Origin: CAZWLY01 sp964634465
GTDB lineage: Bacteria > Desulfobacterota > Desulfarculia > G963662305
DNA length: 64,000 bases
Direction: 5' to 3'
Assembly: GCA_964634465.1 (NCBI GenBank)
Contig: CAZWLY010000015.1
Coordinates: 1-64,000 of the forward strand
Shown here one piece after another: positions 56,761 through 64,000 of the stretch (the stretch's first letter is position 1; the number at the start of each line of letters is the position of its first letter). The translations under genes and the position numbers were made by a program. Under the pieces are notes generated by a model. The model did not search any database, was not told where the DNA came from, and saw nothing but the letters and a program-made list of their open reading frames with translations.

Positions 56761-57368
56761 GAACCAACCTCGCCCGGCGTCTTGTCCAGTGCCCGCCCGC
56801 GGCCGTTCTCATAAAATCTCTACTCATTCCCCGCAGCTTGCCACAAATGAAGAACGCCCCCCGCATCCGCCGCCGATACCTTATCACTTGCGGCGGGGTG
56901 TTCATTTTTCGACCGACACGGTTCCGATCCTCGGCGATCTGTCGCCGAATAGGCATTTTTTGACAATCGGGTCGGTTTTGCGGTAGCATATAAAAAATGA
57001 TCACAACTAATAACTAACGGTGTCTTTGCTTGATTTGTTTGACAAAAAGCCACCACCCGGGAGTGCTTCACAGTCGGGCCGCCAGCCAGGTCGAGGATGA
57101 GGTTCGTTTGACTCCCGAACGGGATTGTCGCCGCTTCTTGCACCGGCGTTGCGGCTGAGTGGGAACGGGAAAAAGTGTCGGGCCCTGAGCGACCCGCCCC
57201 TGAAACAAGGAGAAAAACGTCAACCCCCCGAGGCGCCCTCGAGCCTTGACGCCGGGGCTTCCCGCCGGGGGAGTGGTCTCCGCCGCTTGCAAGTAGTCCG
57301 TAACCGCGCCGGCGAAGCCGGCGAGCGCCGGTCCCGGCGGCCGGGAGGGGATTCAGCGGATCGAAGCG
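56761..57368. other. long leader region before the HDOD gene
   Basis: 608 bases without a supported gene. A large hairpin near 56855-56912 (GAACGCCCC with GGGGTGTTC, then ATTTTT) and a smaller one near 56931-56948 (TCGGCGA with TCGCCGA) precede a promoter at 56960-56989. Between that promoter and the HDOD start lie about 375 untranslated bases, which I could not assign to a known riboswitch. Confidence 0.4.
56960..56989 (+). promoter_or_regulatory. sigma-70 promoter upstream of the HDOD gene
   Basis: TTGACA (56960-56965), 18-base spacer, TAGCAT (56984-56989), in an AT-rich island. Predicted leader to the HDOD ATG is about 375 bases. Confidence 0.6.
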
Positions 57369-58286
57369 ATGGTTTCGCCCCAAGAACGGATGGCCGAGGC
57401 CAGACGGCGCATATTTCGGATCGAGCGGCTGGCCTCCATCCCCCAGGTCGTATTTCAGCTCATCGACGCCCTGGGCGACGCGGCGAGCGACGCCTCCGAT
57501 CTGGAGCGGATCATAGAGAGTGATCAGGGGTTGGCCTCCAAGGTGCTCAGCCTGGCCAATTCCGCCTTTTACGGCTTCTCCCAGCAGATCACCACCGTCC
57601 GCCGGGCCGTTGTCGCCATCGGCTTCAAGGAGCTTCGACTCCTGGCCTTGGGCGCTGGCCTGGCCGACCTGTTTGATCCCCGCCGGGTCCCGGACCGGTT
57701 CGACGGTCAGGCTCTTTGGGTCCACTGCCTGGGCGTGTCCTGGATCGCCCGCCAACTGGCCGAGGCGGCCCGGTATCCGGAGCCGGGAGAGATCCAGGTG
57801 GCCGGGTTGCTGCACGATCTGGGCAAGCTGGTTCTCTTCACTCATCTGGAGGAGGAAGCCGAGACGATCCTGGACTTGGCGGCCCAAGGCGTTCCCTTCC
57901 ACGAGGCCGAACGGCGTCTCGGTTTGCCCCACACCGTCATCGGAGGCATGCTGGCCGCCAAATGGGGCCTGCCCGAAGTGTTGATCTCAGCGATTCGCTA
58001 CCACCATCGACCTCTCGCCAACGACCCGTATTACTCCGCCGCCTGTCTGGTGGCCGTGGCGGATCGGCTGACCAAGGCCCTGGGCTTCGGTCTGGCCACG
58101 TCGCACGAGAACATGGACGGCGCCGCCGTTATGGACGGAGCCTGCCTGGACGACGTGAAGCTCAAGCAGGTGGCCGGGCAGGCCAGGGAGCGGCTCCCGT
58201 CCGTCATCGACGGCTGGCGACAGATGATCCTCAAAGGAGACTCGGGTGAGAACCAACGACAAGGACTTGGAAAAATTAAAGAATGA
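57369..58286 (+). CDS. HDOD domain signalling protein
   Basis: 305 residues. The HDOD fold runs from about residue 15 to 235: LASIPQVVFQLIDAL, IIESDQGLASKVLSLANSAF, ITTVRRAVVAIGFKELRLLA and an HD motif LLHDLGKLVLF. In many HDOD proteins the HD residues are degenerate; here the HD pair is kept, so residual phosphohydrolase activity is possible. The ribosome-binding site is weak. Its last 41 bases overlap the hybrid kinase, suggesting coupled expression and a shared pathway. Confidence 0.85.
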   Translation: MVSPQERMAEARRRIFRIERLASIPQVVFQLIDALGDAASDASDLERIIESDQGLASKVLSLANSAFYGFSQQITTVRRAVVAIGFKELRLLALGAGLADLFDPRRVPDRFDGQALWVHCLGVSWIARQLAEAARYPEPGEIQVAGLLHDLGKLVLFTHLEEEAETILDLAAQGVPFHEAERRLGLPHTVIGGMLAAKWGLPEVLISAIRYHHRPLANDPYYSAACLVAVADRLTKALGFGLATSHENMDGAAVMDGACLDDVKLKQVAGQARERLPSVIDGWRQMILKGDSGENQRQGLGKIKE

Positions 58287-60474
58287 AAACAGGGCGTTGA
58301 TGCAGAGCTTGGCCGAGATGGGCGAGCGCCTGCAAGCCTCGGTCAAGCTCTTGTCGGCCATAAGTCGCCTGACCGTCATTCCAGCCAAGTTTTCCGACCT
58401 GACCCTGGCCGCCGAGGAGATGACCGCCATTTTGGCCCGGGAGCTCGACGACATCGACGGCTGTTCGATTCTGATCTACGATCCGGCCGACGACAGACTC
58501 GGGTTGTTGGCCGCCTGCGGCCAGGAAGACCTGGTAGGGGGGGAGAGTTCGCTGCGAAACAGGGACCTCTCGTTTGAGCCCGGCGAGGGCGTCGCCGGTA
58601 CGGTCTTCATCACCGGCGAACCGGTCTTTTGGGATCGAGACTCCGAGCACGCCGATCTGATCAAACTGGACGCCCGACTCCACACCCCGGTCTCATTGGC
58701 CTGCCTGCCTCTGGAGTCGCTGGAACGCAAGATCGGCGTCCTGAACCTCTCCTTCGGCCAGACCCGCCCCTTCGACCATCCCCGGCAGCGGGAGTTGGTC
58801 ATCTTGGGCGGGGTGGCGGCCAACCTGATCAAGACCTTCTTTCTCAAGGCCGAAGTGGAAGATCAGGCCGCCGCCCTGGAAGAGAAAGTCCGCCAGTGCG
58901 AGCTGGAGATCGCCAAGCGGGCTCAAACCGAGGAGACGCTCAGGGAGTCGGAGAATCGCTACCGGACTCTGTTCAACACCATCACCGAGCTGATCTACAC
59001 CCATGACCTGGACGGGAATATCTTGTCGGCCAACCCGATCCCCGCCGAGAGGCTGGGTTACACTCTCGACGAGGTGATCGGCCGCAACCTGGCCGACTTC
59101 CTGCCCGAACGCCATCGCGAAAACTTCTTCGACGACTTCCTGCCTCGGATCAAACGAGACGGCCAGGCCGAGGGGCTGTTCGTCGCCCGGAGCAAGGGCG
59201 GCGACGAACACTACATCGAGTTCCGGGCCGTCCTCGTCGAGCCCGAGGGAGAGGCGCCCTACGTCAGCGGTTTCGGGTGGGACGTCACCGGCCGGGTCAT
59301 GGCCGAGCGGGAAATGAGGCGGATGGAGGACCAGTTGGCCCAGTCCCAGAAGATGGAGGCGCTGGGCATCCTCTCCAGCGGCATCGCCCACGACTTCAAC
59401 AACATCCTCCAGGCTATTTCCGGAAACACCCAGTTGATCCTCAACGACGGCGGGTTGAGCGAAGCCAACAAGAAAAGGATAAACAGCATCGACCAGACGG
59501 TAAACAAGGCGGCCGACGTGGTCAAACGACTCCTGACCTTTTCCCGGAAGGCGGAGACCAGACTCGAACCGGTCGATCTCAATGACGAGATCAGGCACAC
59601 GGTCGAGATGCTCGAGCACACCATTCCCAAGATGATCAGCATCGAAACCCGGTTGGCCGAAGAGTTGAAGTCGATCAACGGCGACCCCAGCCAGTTGGAG
59701 CAGGTGCTGAGGAACCTGGGGACCAACGCCCGGGACGCCATGCCCGACGGCGGCCGGCTGGTGTTTGAAACCAGAAACGTCACCTTGGACGAAAAATTCT
59801 GCCAGAACCAGCCGAACCTCACCCCGGGCGAGTACGTGCTGCTCAAGGTGTCCGACACCGGCAGCGGCATGGACTCGAAGACGGCCTCTCACATCTTCGA
59901 GCCGTTTTTCACCACCAAGAGCCTCAAGGGAGGCACCGGCCTGGGGTTGTATACGGTTTACGGCATCGTCAGAAGCCACGCCGGTCACATAACCTGTCAC
60001 AGCCGGCCGGGCCAGGGAACGACCTTCAACATCTACCTGCCGGTGATGACCATCGAGCGCGCTCCGGTTGTCGAGGCCGCCGAGTCGGAGGTCGAGCTCC
60101 CATCCGGGTCGGAGACGATTTTGATGGTGGACGACGAAGTGGAGATCCTGGAGACGGGGCAGGAGTTCCTGGCCAACTACGGCTACCGTGTTCTCACCGC
60201 CGACACCGGCGAGCGGGCCCTCGAAATCTTCAGGGAGCAAAGCGAGCAGATCGGACTGGTCATCCTGGATTTGGGCATGCCCGGCATGGGCGGCGAGAGG
60301 TGCCTGGCCGAACTGCTGGAGCTAGATCCGGCGGCCAAGATCATCGTCGCCAGCGGCTATTCGGCCACGGACAAGGTCCAGAAGGTGATGGACCAAGGCG
60401 CGATCGGATTCATCCGCAAGCCGTATCGCTTTGCGAACATGCTGAAAAGCATCAGGTCCGTCCTCGACGATTGA
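58246..60474 (+). CDS. hybrid histidine kinase with GAF, PAS and receiver domains
   Basis: 742 residues, no membrane segment. A short coiled coil, GAF domain (about 45-205, LIYDPADDRLGLLAACGQ, FEPGEGVAGTVF), coiled coil, PAS (about 245-365), HisKA with His382 (SSGIAHDFNNILQAISGNTQ), HATPase (DTGSGMDSKTASHIFEPFFT, GTGLGLYTVYGI) and a C-terminal receiver with Asp675 (VILDLGMPGMGG) behind ILMVDDEVEILE. A cytoplasmic sensor; ligand unknown. GTG start with GGAG upstream, inside the HDOD gene end. Confidence 0.9.
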   Translation: MRTNDKDLEKLKNENRALMQSLAEMGERLQASVKLLSAISRLTVIPAKFSDLTLAAEEMTAILARELDDIDGCSILIYDPADDRLGLLAACGQEDLVGGESSLRNRDLSFEPGEGVAGTVFITGEPVFWDRDSEHADLIKLDARLHTPVSLACLPLESLERKIGVLNLSFGQTRPFDHPRQRELVILGGVAANLIKTFFLKAEVEDQAAALEEKVRQCELEIAKRAQTEETLRESENRYRTLFNTITELIYTHDLDGNILSANPIPAERLGYTLDEVIGRNLADFLPERHRENFFDDFLPRIKRDGQAEGLFVARSKGGDEHYIEFRAVLVEPEGEAPYVSGFGWDVTGRVMAEREMRRMEDQLAQSQKMEALGILSSGIAHDFNNILQAISGNTQLILNDGGLSEANKKRINSIDQTVNKAADVVKRLLTFSRKAETRLEPVDLNDEIRHTVEMLEHTIPKMISIETRLAEELKSINGDPSQLEQVLRNLGTNARDAMPDGGRLVFETRNVTLDEKFCQNQPNLTPGEYVLLKVSDTGSGMDSKTASHIFEPFFTTKSLKGGTGLGLYTVYGIVRSHAGHITCHSRPGQGTTFNIYLPVMTIERAPVVEAAESEVELPSGSETILMVDDEVEILETGQEFLANYGYRVLTADTGERALEIFREQSEQIGLVILDLGMPGMGGERCLAELLELDPAAKIIVASGYSATDKVQKVMDQGAIGFIRKPYRFANMLKSIRSVLDD

Positions 60475-60906
60475 CTACCCCCCGGCCTGGATTTCGGGCG
60501 GCGGCGGACGATCGAACCGGCCTCCCGGCGAGGGCCGTCTCGAGTGCCTATATTGATGGCACGGCCAGATAATAGTTGACCTAAGTGAGCGATGGTGCTA
60601 CCTAATCCGGTGACAGAACCTCACGAACATTACGCCCCCATTGGCAGCGTCCGATACCAAGCGAGTGAAGACGGCGGGTGGGTCGCGCGCCGTCCGGCAG
60701 CCTGACCACGGCTCTCTCGCTGCGAGGGGCGGTGCTTTGTCGGGAGCGGATTCGCAACCAAACCCCGGGGAGGGGTGGAACCTGGCCTCGATTTCGACCT
60801 GGCGCCTCTCGTGAACCCACCCTTGTCTGCCGCGGGGAGTTGTGTCCGGGGGGGTCAACACCTGTAAAATCGGGTTTCGGCGTGTCTGGGTTTCAGGAGG
60901 TGGCAA
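60475..60906. other. gene-free region before the second chemoreceptor
   Basis: 432 bases with no supported coding frame. No convincing sigma-70 promoter, sigma-54 promoter or RNA element was found apart from the AGGAGG site at its end. Confidence 0.45.
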
Positions 60907-62778
60907 GTGAAGGGATTCAAGCTCAGAGGCAAGCTGATAGCGGTGGCTCTCGGCATCGTCATTCTGGTCATGGGCGCCTCGACGGTGGTGGTGACCCTCC
61001 TCGTCAGCAGCCAGAACGCCGATGTCTCGGCCAAGTTCCTTAGAACCGCCTTCAATATCATCCGCGACGATCTGATCGTCAGAAGCGACGATATAACGAT
61101 CAAGGCCGCCCAGATGGTCACCTCAGGCGATCTGGCCAGCCGGGCGACCTTCCTCGCCGGTTACAAAGCCGAGGAGAATCCCTTCGCCGGGGTCTTCAAC
61201 GCCTACGTCCAGGCGGCCCAGACGCTTTTCACCGTCGGCTCGGCCGGCAATGTCTGGAAGGCGGCCCTGTTCGACATCGAGGGTGATCTGCTGGCCTTCT
61301 TCCAGGCCGGAGGTGACGGCCGGGCGAGGCTCGGCTACGCCTTCCGTTACCCCCAGCCGACCTACCGGGTGCTGAGCCTGGCCAAAGACCAGAAGCCGGA
61401 CAATGAACTCTGGAAGCAGGCCGCCGAACAGAAAGGCTATGAGGGCCTGGACTTGAGCCCCATCAAAACGCCGAAAGCCGAGGTCAGGGTGCTCGCCTTC
61501 GACAACGAACTCGGCCTGGTGGCCTACGTGCCGATCATGGGCAACCAGTTCAACAAAGAAAGCGGCCAGGTGGAGCGAGTCCGGGTCGGCACGCTCGTCG
61601 CCGCTTCCCGGCTCGACCAGGCCTTTGTCGAGCGCCTGACCCGACTCACCGACACCAAGATCAACCTCTTCGGTCCCCAGGGTTTGATCGCCGGCGTGAT
61701 CCCCGAATTCGACGAGCTGGATCGGGAAGGGCTCGCCCCGGAGAAGGAGGACTGGAATCTGGCCAAGGAGGCGGCCAGGATCGATACCGTCGAGATCGGC
61801 GAGGAAGGCTACTTCAGAGGGGTGTTGCCCCTCTACGGCGGCTCGAAGTACGTCGGGGCCGTGGCCGCCCTCTATCCCCAGAGCATCACCCGCCAGAACA
61901 CCCTGGAGATGACCAAACTCCTCGGCTTGGTCTCCCTGGGTTGCCTCATTCTGACCCTGCCCATCATCTTGGTGGTGGTCAATTCCATCGTCAAGCCGAT
62001 CAACCGAACCATCGGCGGTCTGGTCGCCAGCGCCGAGCGGGTGGCCCTGGCGGCCGAGGAGATATCGAGGGAATCCCGGCAGTTGGCCGACGGTTCGTCC
62101 GACCAGGCGGCGTCTCTCGAGGAGACATCGGCCTCACTGGAGGAGATGACCACCATGACCAAGGCCAATGCCGAGAGCGCGGCCGAGGCCGAGCAGATCA
62201 CCCGGCGCTCGGGCCAGAGTTTGGTCAGGGTCCGACAGGCCATGACCGACTTGGTCGACTCCATGGCCCAGATATCGGCCTCCGGCGAGGAGATCGGCAA
62301 GGTGGTCAAATCCATCGACGAGATCGCCTTCCAAACCAACTTGCTCGCTTTGAACGCGGCCGTGGAGGCGGCCCGGGCCGGCGAGACCGGGGCCGGTTTC
62401 GCCGTGGTCGCCGACGAGGTCCGCCAACTGGCTCTCAGGGCGGCCGAGGCGGCGGGCAACACCCAGAGGTTGGTGGAAGAGACCGTCGCTCGGATCACCC
62501 AGGGCGCCGATTTGGTGGACAAGACCCGCTCCGAGTTCGAGGGGCTGGCCGGCGGTGCGGCCAAGGTCAACACCCTGGTCCAGCAGATCGCCTCGGCCAG
62601 CCAGCAACAGGCCGAAGGGGTGGATCAGATCAGCCGGGCCGTAGTCCAGGTGGACGGCATCACCCAGACCAACGTCGATATCGCCGAGAAGACGGCCGGC
62701 GCCGCGGCGGAAATGAGCTTCGAGTCCGAGCAGATGCGGGCCAACGTGGATACGGTGGTCAGGTTGATCGGCGACTGA
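60907..62778 (+). CDS. methyl-accepting chemotaxis protein
   Basis: 623 residues. TM1 about 9-33, a large periplasmic sensor (40-335) of Cache-like character (NVWKAALFDIEGDLLAFF, GYFRGVLPLYGGSKYVGAVA), TM2 about 340-362, HAMP-like linker, and the signalling coiled coil with tip from residue 470 (IDEIAFQTNLLALNAAVEAA). Glu-rich methylation helices flank it (EETSASLEEMTT). The cytoplasmic part is close to that of the chemoreceptor at 24647-26491, while the sensors differ. No C-terminal CheR tether. GTG start with AGGAGG. Confidence 0.93.
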   Translation: MKGFKLRGKLIAVALGIVILVMGASTVVVTLLVSSQNADVSAKFLRTAFNIIRDDLIVRSDDITIKAAQMVTSGDLASRATFLAGYKAEENPFAGVFNAYVQAAQTLFTVGSAGNVWKAALFDIEGDLLAFFQAGGDGRARLGYAFRYPQPTYRVLSLAKDQKPDNELWKQAAEQKGYEGLDLSPIKTPKAEVRVLAFDNELGLVAYVPIMGNQFNKESGQVERVRVGTLVAASRLDQAFVERLTRLTDTKINLFGPQGLIAGVIPEFDELDREGLAPEKEDWNLAKEAARIDTVEIGEEGYFRGVLPLYGGSKYVGAVAALYPQSITRQNTLEMTKLLGLVSLGCLILTLPIILVVVNSIVKPINRTIGGLVASAERVALAAEEISRESRQLADGSSDQAASLEETSASLEEMTTMTKANAESAAEAEQITRRSGQSLVRVRQAMTDLVDSMAQISASGEEIGKVVKSIDEIAFQTNLLALNAAVEAARAGETGAGFAVVADEVRQLALRAAEAAGNTQRLVEETVARITQGADLVDKTRSEFEGLAGGAAKVNTLVQQIASASQQQAEGVDQISRAVVQVDGITQTNVDIAEKTAGAAAEMSFESEQMRANVDTVVRLIGD

Positions 62779-62816
62779 GTCCGTCACCGAACAAGCCGTG
62801 AATCGGCGCCGGTAAA

Positions 62817-62848
62817 GGCCGGGCGGTTTCGCCCGGCCCTCGTTTTTC
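62817..62848 (+). terminator. intrinsic terminator after the second chemoreceptor
   Basis: A 9-bp stem GGCCGGGCG (62817-62825) with CGCCCGGCC (62830-62838), GTTT loop, then CTCG and TTTTT. Confidence 0.88.
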
Positions 62849-63049
62849 GACGCCGGGGCCGAGAAACCTCGCCACTAAAAGAGATCGACTCCGACCGGCG
62901 AAAGTATGGACGAGAGCCCCGAGGCTTGTCATAATGGCTAGACCTACCTGGAGCGCTGTCCCAGCCCCCTCCGGTCGGCGGTCGGACGGGAAAGGGCTGT
63001 TCCGGAAGCGCCAGGGGGGGTCGAGGGGTCGATTGTAGAACCGGAATGA

Positions 63050-64000
63050 ATGGCGGGTGAGGGACTGATAACCGAGGCGCTGGAGCGATCGATCTGGAAG
63101 CGGATGTGGTCGAGTCTGGTCGGTAGCCTGTTGCTGGCCCCCAAGGATCCGGTCGTGACCCGGGAGTTGTGGCTCACCAACCACGCCCGATCCCGGATCG
63201 CCGCTCCCTTGCTGGCCGGACTGGGGCTGGGCTATCTGGTCTTGGGCTCGATCGCCCCCGGTTTGTGGGACGCCTATCCCGATCCCCGACTCGTGGCCGG
63301 GATGATGGCCGTCTTCGTTCTGGCCGCGGCTCTGACCAGCCTGGGCCTTCATCTTCAACGGCCGGACCACGCCTCGCCGGGAAGAGTCGGGAGCCGGGCG
63401 ATCATAATCGGTTTCCTGACTTTTGCGGCTGTCTGGGCCGGCTTGATGGCCTCCCTGGGCCAAAGCGGCGGCCGGGGCGGGGCGGTTTTCATCGTTTTCG
63501 TCTACTTCGCCGCCGCGATTCTCTACCTGCCCGGTTGGCTGGCGGCGGCGATTTATGGGCTGGGCCTGCTCGTCTACCTGGCCGCGCCGCCGTATTCACA
63601 AACCGGGGCGGCGCAGGCCGTGACCATCAACACGATCGTTCTGGCGGCCTTGGCCTGGTCGATTTCAAGGTTGCTCTTTCTCTCCCGAGTCCGTTCCCTG
63701 GCCGCCCGTGATGAGATCGTCAGGACCAACGCCGAACTGGATCGGGAGGTCGCCGAGCGCAAAAGAATCGAGCAGCGGCGGGCCGAAAGGATCACCTCCG
63801 CCCTCTACACCATCGCCCGGGGCGTCCACCTCACCGCCGGCCTGGAGGAGTTCTATCGTCTGGTCCACGCCTCCCTGGCGGAAGTTTTCGATGTCGACAA
63901 CTTCTTCATCGCCCTTTACGACAAAGACGAGAACGTGATTCGATTCCCCTACTTCGTCGATGAACTCGACGAGAAGCCCGCCCCCATCGATGTCGGGGAG
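63050..64000 (+). CDS. membrane sensor protein with GAF domain (truncated by window end)
   Basis: The frame stays open to the last base (317 codons). After a short charged start it has about five or six hydrophobic segments (residues about 50-70, 84-98, 120-140, 148-175, 188-205), then a charged coiled coil (RTNAELDREVAERKRIEQRR) and the start of a GAF domain (ITSALYTIARGVHLTAGLEE, DVDNFFIALYDKDENVIRF). This is the beginning seen in membrane-anchored histidine kinases or diguanylate cyclases; the output domain lies outside the window. ATG 63050 is chosen because it gives a normal N-terminus, although its ribosome site is weak; ATG 63104 is the alternative. Confidence 0.8.
   Translation, partial: MAGEGLITEALERSIWKRMWSSLVGSLLLAPKDPVVTRELWLTNHARSRIAAPLLAGLGLGYLVLGSIAPGLWDAYPDPRLVAGMMAVFVLAAALTSLGLHLQRPDHASPGRVGSRAIIIGFLTFAAVWAGLMASLGQSGGRGGAVFIVFVYFAAAILYLPGWLAAAIYGLGLLVYLAAPPYSQTGAAQAVTINTIVLAALAWSISRLLFLSRVRSLAARDEIVRTNAELDREVAERKRIEQRRAERITSALYTIARGVHLTAGLEEFYRLVHASLAEVFDVDNFFIALYDKDENVIRFPYFVDELDEKPAPIDVGE

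Noticed and set aside
57000..57368. A c-di-GMP riboswitch in the HDOD leader
   Set aside because: Some GCC and AAA-rich segments resemble parts of the motif, but the core sequence and helix order are not there.
56820..57932. A 370-codon minus-strand frame across the HDOD leader and gene
   Set aside because: It runs antisense to the conserved HDOD domain and has no recognisable domain.
1..64000. CRISPR arrays, insertion sequences, prophage or integrase genes
   Set aside because: No regularly spaced repeats, transposase motifs or terminal inverted repeats were seen; base composition and codon style are even across the window.

Overview
The window is 64 kb of high-GC bacterial chromosome, densely coding, with Shine-Dalgarno sequences ahead of most starts, frequent GTG starts and many ATGA/GTGA stop-start overlaps. 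The gene set suggests a Gram-negative anaerobe of the Desulfobacterota (old Deltaproteobacteria) type: the order rpsB-tsf-pyrH-frr-uppS-cdsA-dxr-rseP-tsaB, a selenocysteine-containing DsrE-like protein, an HgcA/HgcB-like corrinoid fusion protein, two methyl-accepting chemotaxis proteins and several PAS/GAF hybrid kinases. This placement is inference from gene content only. I see no insertion sequences, phage genes or CRISPR arrays.

Layout. 0.2-8.3 kb (minus): a mannose-type glycan cluster with GDP-mannose pyrophosphorylase, two GH130 enzymes and three GT4 glycosyltransferases, one fused to a phosphomannose-isomerase cupin and one to a six-hairpin domain. 8.4-10.7 kb: a small unknown protein, Hsp20, and a secreted protein of three exact 45-residue Cys/Trp repeats. 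11.4-12.5 kb (plus): a flavodoxin-fold protein and a DsrE-family selenoprotein with in-frame UGA and a SECIS-like hairpin. 12.6-14.4 kb (minus): an HgcAB-like fusion with a class I methyltransferase. 14.7-22.4 kb (plus): translation, isoprenoid and envelope genes, followed by an LpoA-like lipoprotein and a convergent chemoreceptor gene.

26.8-30.6 kb (plus): ilvBNC preceded by a Leu/Val-rich leader peptide. 31.3-47.9 kb (minus) holds the complete chorismate, tryptophan, phenylalanine and tyrosine branch in three blocks, each preceded by a short leader reading frame and a terminator-type hairpin: trpL-trpEDCFBAG-aroF2 (leader with five Trp codons), a leader with Phe, Tyr and Trp codons before aroA-aroE-aroKB-aroC-aroQ, and a Phe/Tyr leader before aroF1-pheA-tyrA. 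In each block the leader codons match the end products of the genes behind it, and each terminal branch carries its own DAHP synthase. This looks like a nested attenuation network for aromatic amino acids and is, with the selenoprotein and the HgcAB-like operon, the most interesting content.

48-64 kb (mostly plus): signalling genes. These are a heme-motif (CxxCH) membrane hybrid kinase, an HPt/degenerate-receiver/PilZ protein, a STAS protein behind a sigma-54 promoter, an HDOD protein overlapping a GAF/PAS hybrid kinase, a second chemoreceptor, and a membrane GAF protein cut by the window end. Among them on the minus strand are an exported unknown protein, a TrmN6-like methyltransferase and a DUF1015 protein; a tRNA-Leu(CAA) gene lies on the plus strand.
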